A stretch of DNA of 64,000 bases from Hyphomicrobiales bacterium (GTDB lineage Bacteria; Pseudomonadota; Alphaproteobacteria; Rhizobiales; Kaistiaceae), in assembly GCA_017305635.1 (NCBI GenBank), contig JAFKKF010000010.1:372001-436000 (forward strand). Direction: 5' to 3'. Below are positions 45,668 to 54,194 of the stretch, one piece after another. A model generated the notes under the pieces. It searched no databases. It saw nothing but the letters and a program-made list of their open reading frames with translations, and had not been told where the DNA came from. Within the stretch, counting starts at the first letter, position 1, and each line of letters begins with the position of its first letter. The position numbers and the translations under genes were made by a program.

Positions 45668-46796
45668 ATGCGTACCGAAACCGAAGCCGTCGTCGAGACG
45701 ATCCAGCAGGCGCTCAGCCTGCTGAGGAGGCATCTTTGACTGGGACCGTGCCACGGTCCGCCTCGAGGAGCTGAACGCCGCCGCCGAAGACCCGAAGCTC
45801 TGGGACAATCCCGACCGCGCGCAGAAGATGATGCGCGAGCGCCAGCAGCTCGATGACAATATCGGCGCCGTCCGGAAGATCGAGAAGGACCTCTCCGACA
45901 ATGTCGAGCTGATCGAGCTCGGCGAGGCCGAGGGCGACAAGGCGATCGTCGCCGACGCCGAGAAGGCGCTCGCCGCGCTCGCGACGGATGCCGAGCGCCG
46001 GCAGATCGAATCGATGCTCTCCGGCGAGGCCGACGGCAACGACGCCTTCCTCGAGATCCATGCCGGCGCCGGCGGCACCGAGAGCCAGGACTGGGCCGAG
46101 ATGCTCGCGCGCATGTACCTGCGCTGGGCGGAGAAGAACGGCTACAAGGTCGAGCTGCTCGAGGAGCATCCCGGCGAAGAGGCGGGCATCAAGTCGACCA
46201 CGCTCCTCGTCAAGGGGCCGAACGCCTATGGCTGGCTGAAGACCGAATCCGGCGTGCACCGGCTGGTGCGCATCTCGCCCTATGACAGCGCGGCGCGGCG
46301 GCACACCTCCTTCGCCAGCGCCTGGGTCTATCCGCAGGTCGGCGATTCGATCCAGATCGACATCAACGAGTCGGACGTGCGCACCGATACCTACCGCTCG
46401 TCCGGCGCCGGCGGCCAGCACGTCAACACCACCGATTCGGCGGTACGCCTCACCCATATCCCGACCGGCATCGCGGTCGCCTGCCAGAGCGAGCGCTCGC
46501 AGCACAAGAACCGCGCCACCGCCTGGAAGATGCTGCGCGCCCGCCTCTACGAGGTGGAGCTCGAGAAGCGCGAGGCCGCCGCCAATGCCGAGAACGCGAC
46601 CAAGAGCGACATCGGCTGGGGCCACCAGATCCGCTCCTACGTCCTGCAGCCCTACCAGCTGGTCAAGGACCTGCGCACCGGGGTCGAGAGCACCAGCCCG
46701 CAGGACGTGCTGAACGGCGCGCTTACGCCCTTCATGGAAGCCTCGCTCGCCCAGCGCATCGGCGGCGAGAAGAAGGACGTCGCGGATATCGACTAG
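45668..46796 (+). CDS. prfB: Peptide chain release factor 2 (programmed frameshift)
   Basis: RF2 releases the chain at UGA and UAA. The gene is in two frames: codons 1-23 run from ATG 45668 to an in-frame TGA at 45737, and a +1 shift continues to 46796, giving about 375 residues. The joined sequence reads 'SLLRRHL' then '[20 protein letters not shown]', the normal RF2 helix. The GGQ loop is intact in '[19 protein letters not shown]', and the codon-recognition region precedes it. AGGA lies upstream of the ATG. In-frame counting from 45668 alone would wrongly call this gene broken. Confidence 0.96.
45725..45740 (+). promoter_or_regulatory. prfB +1 programmed frameshift site
   Basis: AGGAGG (45725-45730), a CAT spacer, then CTT TGA C (45734-45740) reproduces the known RF2 autoregulatory site: an internal Shine-Dalgarno three nt before the CUU slip codon, then UGA C. 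When RF2 is scarce the ribosome slips forward one base and makes RF2. Confidence 0.95.
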
Positions 46797-46847
46797 GGGC
46801 GTTTCAGCGCCCCTCACCGTCCTTTCGGATCGTCCCGCGTCCCCCGT

Positions 46848-47007
46848 GCTGGTCATGCCAAGGCTTGACCTTGGCACCCAAAGACCTCGAGTTCGCAGGC
46901 GATGCCCTGAGTCATTGTGCTCGACATCGGCGTGAGCGGTCCCGAGCTGCGGCGATCGGTTGCGAGCAGTTTCTTGGGTGCCAAGGTCAAGCCTTGGCAT
47001 GACCAGC
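46848..47007. repeat. Composite inverted repeat with 34-bp perfect arms
   Basis: The arms 46848-46881 and 46974-47007 are perfect inverse copies over 34 bp, separated by 92 nt. Each arm is itself a hairpin (TGCCAAGG, CTTGA, CCTTGGCA). It fills most of the 311-nt gap between prfB and the NDUFA12 gene. The inner 92 nt has no recognisable gene. Confidence 0.92.
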
Positions 47008-47107
47008 GGAGAGGCCAGCGCTCGAGAGGTCGTGGACAGCTTCCCTCCCCCTTCCCTGCCGCCATTTGCCACTTCCGCCGTCGCCGTTCTTTTGGCATAC
47101 AGGCCTC

Positions 47108-47485
47108 ATGAAAAACTTCCTCCTGCAGTTCTTCACCTGGTGGAACGGCCAGACCCTCGGCACCCGCTTCTTCACGTGGCGGAAGGGCGAGCGCGTCGGC
47201 GAGGACGAGGTCGGCAACGTCTATTACCGGCAGCGCGGCGGGAGCCGCCGCTGGGTCATCTACAAGGGCGAGGTCGAGGCGACGCGCATTCCTGCCGCCT
47301 GGCATGCCTGGATGCACTACCGCACCGACGACCCGCCGTCAGGCGACTACCAGCCGCGCGAGTGGCAGAAGCCGCATGAGCCAAACCTTACGGGCACGGC
47401 GCTCGCCTACCGTCCGCCCGGCTCGGTGCTCCATGCCCGCCCGCGCGTTCCCGCGCGTCCCAACTACGAGGCCTGGAAGCCGTAG
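47108..47485 (+). CDS. NADH dehydrogenase accessory subunit, NDUFA12 family
   Basis: A 125-residue homologue of the mitochondrial complex I subunit NDUFA12 (B17.2), found as a supernumerary subunit in alphaproteobacteria. It has 'FFTWWNGQTLGTRFFTWRKG', 'EVGNVYYRQRGGSRRWVIYK', 'IPAAWHAWMHYRTDDPP' and the C-terminal Pro/Arg-rich 'RPRVPARPNYEAWKP'. It sits on the membrane-arm/matrix-arm junction of complex I on the cytoplasmic side. No nuo genes are nearby, as is usual. Confidence 0.92.
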   Translation: MKNFLLQFFTWWNGQTLGTRFFTWRKGERVGEDEVGNVYYRQRGGSRRWVIYKGEVEATRIPAAWHAWMHYRTDDPPSGDYQPREWQKPHEPNLTGTALAYRPPGSVLHARPRVPARPNYEAWKP

Positions 47486-47609
47486 GGTCCGCCCGCGTCC
47501 GGTCTTTCCTCTTGCACTCGCCTCACAGGGGTGAGGTGCGGCGATACTCCACTCCGAAATCCGTCTAGCCCCCTACCCCCGTTCCCCCGCCGGCGCTACC
47601 TTGGCGCGC

Positions 47610-49559
47610 ATGTCGACCGCCGAGCCGCGCATCATCATCGAGACGCGTGAGGAGCTGATCTATCTCCTCGCCGAGGCGGCGGCGATCGAGCACAACCTCA
47701 TGTGCACCTACCTCTATGCCGCGTGGAGCCTGAAGCGCGGCACCGAGGACGGCCTGCGGCCCGAGGAGGCCGACGCCGTGCGGCACTGGCGGAACGCGAT
47801 CCTTTCCGTCGCCGTCGAGGAGATGACCCACCTCACGCTCGCCTGCAACCTGACCAGCGCGGTCGGCGGCGCGCCGCATTTCTCGCGGCCGAACTTCCCC
47901 GTCCCGCCCGGCTACCATCCGGACGGGGTGGTGGTCTCGCTCGCGCCCTTCTCCCACGCCGCGCTCGAGCACTTCATCTTCCTCGAGCGGCCGGAAGGGA
48001 TCGACGAGGCCGACAGCAGCGAGTTCCCGCACCCCGCCCATTACGAGCGCCGCTACGTTCCGGGCAGCCTCATGCCTTCGGCGCAGGACTACGATACCGT
48101 CGGCCATCTCTATCGGAGCATCCGCCACGGCCTCGCCGTGCTCTCGCGCCATCTCGGCGAGCGCGTCCTCTTCTGCGGCGATCCGGCCTCGCAGCTCGGC
48201 GCCGACGACGTCTCGCTCCAGGGCGTGCGCACCATCACCGACCTCGCCTCGGCCGAGGCGGCAATCGACACGATCATCGAGCAGGGCGAGGGCGCCCCCT
48301 CGCATCGCGACGACAGCCATTACAGCCGCTTCCTCGCGGTGCGCGACGACTATGACCGCCTCCTCCGCGCGCGCGCCGACTTCGTGCCCGCCTTCCCGGT
48401 CGCGCACAATCCGGTGCTCCGCCCTCCGCTCGACGCGCATGAGCGCATCTTCATCGAGAACGAGGAGGCCGCGCATGCCCTCGATCTCGCCAATGCCGTC
48501 TACGGACACATGCTCCGCTGCCTCGTGCAGAGCTATGGCCGCGGCGCCGAGGGCGAGGCGGGCAAGCATCTCTATGCCGGCATAGGCACCGACCTGATGC
48601 CGCTCCTCGACGCGCTCGGCTCGCATCTCGCGACGCTGCCCGCCGGTCCGTCCCATCCCGGCATCCATGCCGGCATGACCTTCACCATGCTCCGCGACAT
48701 TGCCCGGCTCCCGCCAGGGCCCGGCGAGGCGCGGTTCATGGCCGAGCGCCTCCTCGACATGGCACGGCACGCCGACGGCCTCTTCCCGGCCGGGCATCCG
48801 CTCGCCTGGATGAGCGCGCGGCTCGTCGAAATCGCCGGCAAGGTCGAGGTTGCCGCCATACCCGGACCGGGCGTGGCCTTCCCGCACAAGGCGCCCGAGC
48901 CGGCATCCGACGTGCCGACCGAAGGTACAGGGCGCGCCGTCGAGGCCGGCGGCATCGCCGTCAGCTTCGATGGCAAGCGCTGCATCCATGCGCGCTTCTG
49001 CGTGCTCGGCGAGCCCGCCGTCTTCCGCGCCAATGCGCCCGGCCAGTGGATCCATCCCGAGGCGCGGCCGGCGGATGCCATTGCCGAGGTCGTCCACCAA
49101 TGCCCTTCGGGGGCCCTCTCCTACCGACGCACCGATGGCGGCCCGGCGGAGCAGGCGCCGGAGGTGAACACCGCCCGCATCCGCGAGAACGGACCCTATG
49201 CCTTCCGCGGCGCGCTCCGCCTCAAGGGCGCCGATATCGGCTTCCGCGCCGTGCTCTGCCGCTGCGGCCAGTCGAAGAACAAGCCCTTCTGCGACAATTC
49301 CCACATCGAGGCCGGCTTCCGCGCGACCGGCGAGCCGGACAGCATCGAATCCGCCCCGCTCGAAGTGCGCAACGGCGTGGTCGAGCTCGAGCCGCTCTAT
49401 AACGGCCCGCTGATGGTCACCGGCAACCTCGAGATCGTCACCGGCACCGGCCACACGGTGCGGCGCATCACGCGCACGCAGCTCTGCCGCTGCGGCGGCT
49501 CGCGCACCAAGCCGTTCTGCGACGGCACCCATAACAAGATCGGCTTCAAGGCGCCGTAG
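47610..49559 (+). CDS. Ferritin-like / Fe-S / double-CDGSH fusion protein
   Basis: A 649-residue multi-domain protein. Residues 1-350 form a ferritin-like domain of the VioB type, with E27-H28 and E71-M-T-H74 as likely metal ligands and a further 'FIENEEAAHALDLANAVYGH'. Residues about 440-510 form a divergent single-cluster ferredoxin-like domain ('RCIHARFCVLGEPAVF', ending 'QCPSGALSYRR'). The C-terminus holds two CDGSH motifs beginning at C550 ('CRCGQSKNKPFCDNSH') and C626 ('CRCGGSRTKPFCDGTH'), each with the 3Cys-1His ligands. It looks like an iron or electron-handling protein; the reaction is unknown. The start is the ATG at 47610. Confidence 0.85.
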   Translation: MSTAEPRIIIETREELIYLLAEAAAIEHNLMCTYLYAAWSLKRGTEDGLRPEEADAVRHWRNAILSVAVEEMTHLTLACNLTSAVGGAPHFSRPNFPVPPGYHPDGVVVSLAPFSHAALEHFIFLERPEGIDEADSSEFPHPAHYERRYVPGSLMPSAQDYDTVGHLYRSIRHGLAVLSRHLGERVLFCGDPASQLGADDVSLQGVRTITDLASAEAAIDTIIEQGEGAPSHRDDSHYSRFLAVRDDYDRLLRARADFVPAFPVAHNPVLRPPLDAHERIFIENEEAAHALDLANAVYGHMLRCLVQSYGRGAEGEAGKHLYAGIGTDLMPLLDALGSHLATLPAGPSHPGIHAGMTFTMLRDIARLPPGPGEARFMAERLLDMARHADGLFPAGHPLAWMSARLVEIAGKVEVAAIPGPGVAFPHKAPEPASDVPTEGTGRAVEAGGIAVSFDGKRCIHARFCVLGEPAVFRANAPGQWIHPEARPADAIAEVVHQCPSGALSYRRTDGGPAEQAPEVNTARIRENGPYAFRGALRLKGADIGFRAVLCRCGQSKNKPFCDNSHIEAGFRATGEPDSIESAPLEVRNGVVELEPLYNGPLMVTGNLEIVTGTGHTVRRITRTQLCRCGGSRTKPFCDGTHNKIGFKAP

Positions 49560-49578
49560 CAGCTAGTCACCGACGTGT

Positions 49579-49633
49579 GCCCCCTCCACCATGCTACGCA
49601 TGGTCCCCCTCCCCCGTAAACGGGGGAGGATCC
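49579..49633 (-). repeat. GGATCC-type double-hairpin element, minus orientation
   Basis: Read on the minus strand: GGATCC, a CCTCCCCC/GGGGGAGG hairpin with loop GTTTAC, then a CCATGC-GTA-GCATGG hairpin and GTGGAGGGGGC. It is a 55-bp copy of the element that is also found at 49669-49721 and inside nrdJ. Confidence 0.9.
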
Positions 49634-49668
49634 AGTGCCTCTTCCGGAAAAGTCGCGAGGACGCCGAC

Positions 49669-49721
49669 GGATCCTCCCCCGTTTACGGGGGAGGGGGACC
49701 GCCGAAGGCGGTGGAGGGGGC
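49669..49721 (+). repeat. GGATCC-type double-hairpin element, plus orientation
   Basis: A 53-bp copy with the same first hairpin and a second hairpin CCGCC-GAA-GGCGG. It is inverted relative to 49579-49633 with a 35-nt spacer. Together they fill the gap between the CDGSH protein and PfpI genes. Confidence 0.9.
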
Positions 49722-49731
49722 GCGCCCTCCG

Positions 49732-50394
49732 CTACGCCCGCGCCGTTGCCCGCTCGCCACTACCGTTGCGGGCGCCCTTGCGCGGCGCCTCGGACACGGC
49801 TTTCACCTCGCCGTGGCGGATCTCCGTACCGAGAACCTCGTTGCACTTCGCCATGAAGGCGCCGAGGCCGTGCCAGGCCTTGGCCGAGACGAGCTTGCCG
49901 TCGACATGGGCGCCGGTGGGCGGCACGTCGATGAAGATGCCGCCGACGGCGGTCACTTCCGGCTCGCAGAAATGAAGGCCGGCCACCTGCTTGCCGCGGA
50001 TCGTCTCCGGCACCGCCATCAGCACCTGCACGCCGTGGCAGATGGTGAAGATGGCCTTGTCCTCCTCGTGGAAGTGGCGGACGATCGCCTGCACGCGCTT
50101 GTCGATGCGGATATATTCCGGGCCGCGGCCGCCGGCGATGTAGACCGCGTCATAGTCCTGCGGCTTCACCGACGAGAACGACTTCTTGATCGTGAAGTTG
50201 TGGCCGAGCTTCTCGGTATAGGTCTGGTCGCCCTCGAAGTCGTGCAGCGAGGTGCGCAGGATGTCGCCGGCCTTCTTGTCGGGGCATACGACGTCGACCT
50301 TGTGGCCGACCGCCTGCATGCCCTGCTCGAATACGAAGATCTCGTATTCCTCGGTGAAGTCGCCGACCAGCATCAGAATCTTCTTGCCTGCCAT
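49732..50394 (-). CDS. DJ-1/PfpI-family protein
   Basis: A 220-residue class I glutamine amidotransferase-like protein with 'ILMLVGDFTEEYEIFVFEQG' at the start, 'AVYIAGGRGPEYIRI' (the Glu/acid region) and the nucleophile Cys in 'AIFTICHGVQVLMA'. Residues after 195 form a short basic tail. Family members include proteases, chaperones and glyoxalases; the sequence does not decide among these. The start is the ATG after a 140-nt open extension that overlaps the neighbouring promoter. Confidence 0.9.
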   Translation of the reverse strand: MAGKKILMLVGDFTEEYEIFVFEQGMQAVGHKVDVVCPDKKAGDILRTSLHDFEGDQTYTEKLGHNFTIKKSFSSVKPQDYDAVYIAGGRGPEYIRIDKRVQAIVRHFHEEDKAIFTICHGVQVLMAVPETIRGKQVAGLHFCEPEVTAVGGIFIDVPPTGAHVDGKLVSAKAWHGLGAFMAKCNEVLGTEIRHGEVKAVSEAPRKGARNGSGERATARA

Positions 50395-50552
50395 GGAATC
50401 CGCCCTTCGTGCCTGGTGGAGCTTTCTTGGAGCACAATTGTTCGTTCGGCGCCCTCTCAAATGCAACCGAAAAGGGCGCGCGCCGTCGTTGCTCCCCGGA
50501 AGGATTGGGGCATAATCGAGCTCGGACGACAAAAGTCTGGAAGGAGACGCAA

Positions 50553-51419
50553 ATGTACACCAAGGAAGCGCTGCGCGCCTTTGGCAGCCCGGAACTCACC
50601 CCGGCGCAGAAGAAGCAACTCGACGATACCGGCATGCTGATCGTCGAGAACGTGCTGACGAAAGCCGAGTGCGCCGAGATCAATGCCGAGTTCGAGCGCC
50701 TGCACGCGCTCGAGAAGGAGACCGGCGGCAAGGAAGTGCATGTCGAGCCGGGCGCGCGCCGCCTTTCCAACATCTTCAACAAGAGCCCGGTCTTCGACAA
50801 GCTGCTCGAGATCAAGCCGGCGCTTGCGGCCGCGCACTACCTCCTCGGCGAGATCAAGGTCCACGGCGCCAACCTCCGCGATCCCGTGAAGGGCTACGGC
50901 CAGCAGGACCTCCATGTCGACGTGCCGAAGAAGTTCAAGGACGACTGGTGGGTGGTCAATGCCATGATCACCTTCGACGACATGACCCTCGAAAACGGCC
51001 CGACCCGCGTCATTCCCGGCTCGCACTGGTGGGCGCCGATCAACGTGCCGGTGGTCAACCAGGGCGACTGGGAACCCGAGCCGCTTTCGGCCGAGGACCA
51101 GAAGCGCGTGCCGAAGGACCTCGGCGCGCCCTATCCCGGCGAGGTCCACGTCACCGCTCCCGCCGGCGCGGCCGTGATCCTCAACTCGTCCGGCTGGCAT
51201 TCGGGCACGCGCAAGAACGGCGACGCGCATCGCCGGCTCCTCCACCTCACCTATACGCGTCGTGACCTGCCGCAGCAGCTCACCCAGGTCGACTACCTGA
51301 CGAAGGAGCTCTACGAGCGCATGAGCCCCGAGCACCGCTTCCTCCTCGACATCGAGGCGAAGCAGGGCGACGCGACCGTGCGCATGCCGAAGCGCGACGC
51401 CAAGGGCTGGTGGAACTGA
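50553..51419 (+). CDS. Phytanoyl-CoA dioxygenase-family enzyme
   Basis: A 288-residue Fe(II)/2-oxoglutarate dioxygenase. The 2-His-1-carboxylate set appears as 'QQDLHVDVPKKF' (HxD) and the distal His in 'LNSSGWHSGTRKNGDAHRRL', with the 2-oxoglutarate Arg following. The core also has 'MTLENGPTRVIPGSH'. Such enzymes hydroxylate CoA esters or small molecules; no substrate can be assigned. AAGGAG precedes the ATG. It is divergent from the PfpI gene. Confidence 0.9.
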   Translation: MYTKEALRAFGSPELTPAQKKQLDDTGMLIVENVLTKAECAEINAEFERLHALEKETGGKEVHVEPGARRLSNIFNKSPVFDKLLEIKPALAAAHYLLGEIKVHGANLRDPVKGYGQQDLHVDVPKKFKDDWWVVNAMITFDDMTLENGPTRVIPGSHWWAPINVPVVNQGDWEPEPLSAEDQKRVPKDLGAPYPGEVHVTAPAGAAVILNSSGWHSGTRKNGDAHRRLLHLTYTRRDLPQQLTQVDYLTKELYERMSPEHRFLLDIEAKQGDATVRMPKRDAKGWWN

Positions 51420-51501
51420 GGGCCGGTCTCGAAGCGGGTCAGCGATCTCGCCTCCCGGCCGGGTGCTTGCCCGTCCGGGGGGCCGGTCCATATGGTCGGG
51501 A

Positions 51502-52560
51502 ATGACCCGTGAGACCGGACTGGCGGGGCTGCCCGTTCCACTCGAGACGCCGCCGATGGAGGCGCTCCTCGTCGAGGAGCTGCCGACCGGTGACGGCTGG
51601 CAGTTCGAGCCCAAATGGGACGGCTTTCGCTGCCTCGCCTTCCGCGCCGGCGATGCGGTCGAGCTGAAGGCGAAGTCGGGAAAGGACCTCACCCGCTACT
51701 TCCCCGAAGCGGCGGCGATGTTGGCCGCCCTGCCCCGCAAGCGCTTCGTCCTCGACGGCGAGCTTCTCATCCCCGCCGGCGGCAGCTTCTCCTTCGATGC
51801 GCTGCAGATGCGGCTCCATCCCGCCGAGAGCCGCATCCTGAAGCTCGCGCGGGAGACGCCGGCGACGCTCGTTCTCTTCGACTGCCTGATGGATGCGCGC
51901 GGCCGCAGCCTCCTCGCCGCCCCGCTCGGCGAGCGGCGCGCCGCGCTGGAGGCCCTCTTCGCGGCCGTCGATCCGCCGCCCTCGCTCCGGCTCTCGCCGG
52001 CGACGCGGAGCCGGGCGACGGCCGCGCGATGGCTCGACCGGTCCGGCGGCGCGCTTGACGGCGTCGTCGCCAAGCGCCTCGCCGGGCCCTATCGCCCGGG
52101 CGAGCGCGCCATGCTGAAGGTCAAGCGCCGGCGCACTGCCGACTGCGTGGTCGGCGGCTTCCGCTATGCGAGCGGCGCGCGCCTCGTCGGGTCGCTCCTC
52201 CTCGGCCTCTACGACGCGGAGGGCCTGCTGGACCATGTCGGCTTCACCTCGGGCTTTGCCGGCCTCGATCGCGCCGCGCTCACCCGCGACCTCGAGGCGC
52301 TGATCGAGCCTCCCGGCTTCACCGGCAACAGGCCCGGAGGCCCGAGCCGCTGGACGACCGAGCGCTCGGCGGCCTGGCAGCCGCTGAAGCCGCAGCTCGT
52401 CGTCGAGGTCCGCTTCGACCAGGTGACCGAGGGGCGCTTCCGCCATGGCACGAAGCTCATTCGCTGGCGGCCGGACAAGGCGCCGCGCCAATGCACCTTC
52501 GAGCAGATCGCGGAGCCGGCCGGCCCAGCCCTCGCCAGGCTGCTGGCGCGGGCCGGCTGA
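51502..52560 (+). CDS. ATP-dependent DNA ligase (LigC/LigD-ligase type)
   Basis: A 352-residue ATP-dependent ligase. The adenylated lysine is in 'FEPKWDGFRCLAFR'; other nucleotidyltransferase motifs are 'LDGELLIPAGGSFSFDALQM', 'TLVLFDCLMDARG', 'DGVVAKRLAGPYRPGERAML' and 'KVKRRRTADCVVGGFR'; an OB domain follows. It lacks the polymerase and phosphoesterase domains of LigD, and no ku gene is in view, so it is best called a LigC-like repair ligase. Confidence 0.9.
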   Translation: MTRETGLAGLPVPLETPPMEALLVEELPTGDGWQFEPKWDGFRCLAFRAGDAVELKAKSGKDLTRYFPEAAAMLAALPRKRFVLDGELLIPAGGSFSFDALQMRLHPAESRILKLARETPATLVLFDCLMDARGRSLLAAPLGERRAALEALFAAVDPPPSLRLSPATRSRATAARWLDRSGGALDGVVAKRLAGPYRPGERAMLKVKRRRTADCVVGGFRYASGARLVGSLLLGLYDAEGLLDHVGFTSGFAGLDRAALTRDLEALIEPPGFTGNRPGGPSRWTTERSAAWQPLKPQLVVEVRFDQVTEGRFRHGTKLIRWRPDKAPRQCTFEQIAEPAGPALARLLARAG

Positions 52561-52567
52561 CGCCTCC

Positions 52568-54187
52568 CTACCCCGCCACCGCCGCCTTCACCTTGTCGAC
52601 GGCCCGCAGCGCCAGCGCCGCGATGGTCAGCGTCGGATTGGCGGTCGCCGAGGTGCAGAACACCCCCGAGCCGAGCATGAAGAGGTTGGGATGGTCGTGG
52701 CTACGGAGATCGCGGTCGACCACCGACGATTTCGGATCGTCGCCCATGCGCACCGTGCCGATGATGTGGCCGGCGCCCTGCGACACCGGGCTGTGCATCA
52801 CGCCGGTGGTGCCGAGCTTGGCGAAGATCTCGTTGTGCGCCAGCACCGAGGCGGCGAAGCCCGCCTTGGTATAGTCGTCGAGCCGGTAGTAGATCTGCGG
52901 CAGCGGCACGCCGTACATGTCGCGGTCCTTCGGCGACAGGGTCACGCGGTTCTCCGGGTCCGGCGGCTGCTCGACCAGCGAGGCGAGCCGGATGTGACGC
53001 GCGGTCTGGAAGCGGAGCGCATCATCCAGCTCCTGCCCGCGGATGCCCTGCAAGGCGAGCTGCTGCGCGGTATCCTGCGGCGCGCCCGTCGGCCAGGACC
53101 AGCCGTCATTGCCGATCTCGATGCGGAAGGCGCCGCGGATCTTGCGGAACTCGCCGTCGCGCAGGTTCTCGATGCCGGAAGTCGAGAGCGGCCCGCGATA
53201 AGGGAAGACCGCGTCATTGGCGAGCGCCCAGGAGAGCTGCGTCGGGTGGTCCATCAGGTTCCGCCCGACCTGGTCGGAGGAATTGGCGGCCCCGTTCGGC
53301 GTCGCGTCCGATTGCGAGTTGAGGAGCAGCCGCGGCGTCTCGATGGCATGCGCCGCGATGACGAAGACCTTTCCGACCGCCCGGCCCTCGCTGCCGTCCC
53401 AGCGCTTGAAGCGGATCGCGGCGACCTTGCGGTCGGCGCCCACCTCGACGAAGACCGCCGTGGTCTTCTCGTGCAGCTCAGCGCCCGCCTTGGTCGCCTG
53501 GTCGACATGGACGGTCGCGTCGTATTTCGCCTGGATCGGGCAGACCGGGATGCAGCTCGCATTGCCGCAGCAGGCCGGCCGGTTCCCGCGGTCGACCGAG
53601 TTCCGCCCCTCCGGCGTCGAGGCGACCTCGAACTTCGTCCCGGTCAGCGCCTTGGCGAAGGCCTTGTCGAGATAGGTCTGCGGGATCTCGCCCATCGGAT
53701 AGGGCGTCGAGCGCGGCGCGCCGAGATCGTTCTTCGAATTGCCCGAGACGCCGATCTCGTTCTCGGCCTGTCCGTAGAACGGCTCGATCTCGTCATAGCC
53801 GATCGGCCAGTCGACGCCGTGGCCATAGGTGGACTTCAGCCGGAAGTCGTTGGGCACGAGGCGGAGGCAGGTGCCCAGCCAGTGCCATGTCGTGCCGCCG
53901 ACCACCTTGATGTAGGTCGAGGAGAACTTGTCCGGCCCCGTCTGGCGGTACCAGTAGTCGAGGTCGTTGGTGATCGGATGCATCGCCTGCGCCGTCGGCG
54001 GATAGGGGCATTCGGGCACCTTGATCACCGCGTTCCAGTAGGTCTCGACCGCCTCGCCGCGGTCGACGCTGGCGCCCGCCTCGAGGATCGCCACCTTCAC
54101 GCCGGCGGCGGCGAGCTTCGCCGCCATGATCGCACCGGAAATGCCCGAGCCGACTATGACCACGTCGGCGCTGATGTCGTCGGCCAT
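52568..54187 (-). CDS. GMC-family dehydrogenase, FAD subunit
   Basis: A 539-residue flavoprotein with the Rossmann start 'DVVIVGSGISGAIMAAKLAA', 'VVGGTTWHWLGTCLRLVPND' and the C-terminal GMC core 'HPNLFMLGSGVFCTSATANP'. A set of four Cys around 'CCGNASCIPVCPIQAKYDA' is the motif of gluconate/fructose/sorbitol dehydrogenase FAD subunits, which bear a 3Fe-4S cluster. It should oxidise a sugar or polyol in the periplasm. It has no signal peptide and is probably co-exported with its Tat-carrying small subunit encoded just upstream. The usual cytochrome c subunit is absent here. Confidence 0.88.
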   Translation of the reverse strand: MADDISADVVIVGSGISGAIMAAKLAAAGVKVAILEAGASVDRGEAVETYWNAVIKVPECPYPPTAQAMHPITNDLDYWYRQTGPDKFSSTYIKVVGGTTWHWLGTCLRLVPNDFRLKSTYGHGVDWPIGYDEIEPFYGQAENEIGVSGNSKNDLGAPRSTPYPMGEIPQTYLDKAFAKALTGTKFEVASTPEGRNSVDRGNRPACCGNASCIPVCPIQAKYDATVHVDQATKAGAELHEKTTAVFVEVGADRKVAAIRFKRWDGSEGRAVGKVFVIAAHAIETPRLLLNSQSDATPNGAANSSDQVGRNLMDHPTQLSWALANDAVFPYRGPLSTSGIENLRDGEFRKIRGAFRIEIGNDGWSWPTGAPQDTAQQLALQGIRGQELDDALRFQTARHIRLASLVEQPPDPENRVTLSPKDRDMYGVPLPQIYYRLDDYTKAGFAASVLAHNEIFAKLGTTGVMHSPVSQGAGHIIGTVRMGDDPKSSVVDRDLRSHDHPNLFMLGSGVFCTSATANPTLTIAALALRAVDKVKAAVAG

Positions 54188-54194
54188 GCTGCCT

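Noticed and set aside
45668-45739. prfB as a broken gene
   Set aside because: The early TGA is the known programmed frameshift site with all elements in place, and the downstream protein is intact.
46848-47007. Insertion sequence with terminal inverted repeats
   Set aside because: The 92-nt interior has no coding capacity for a transposase and I see no target duplication; a non-autonomous element remains possible.
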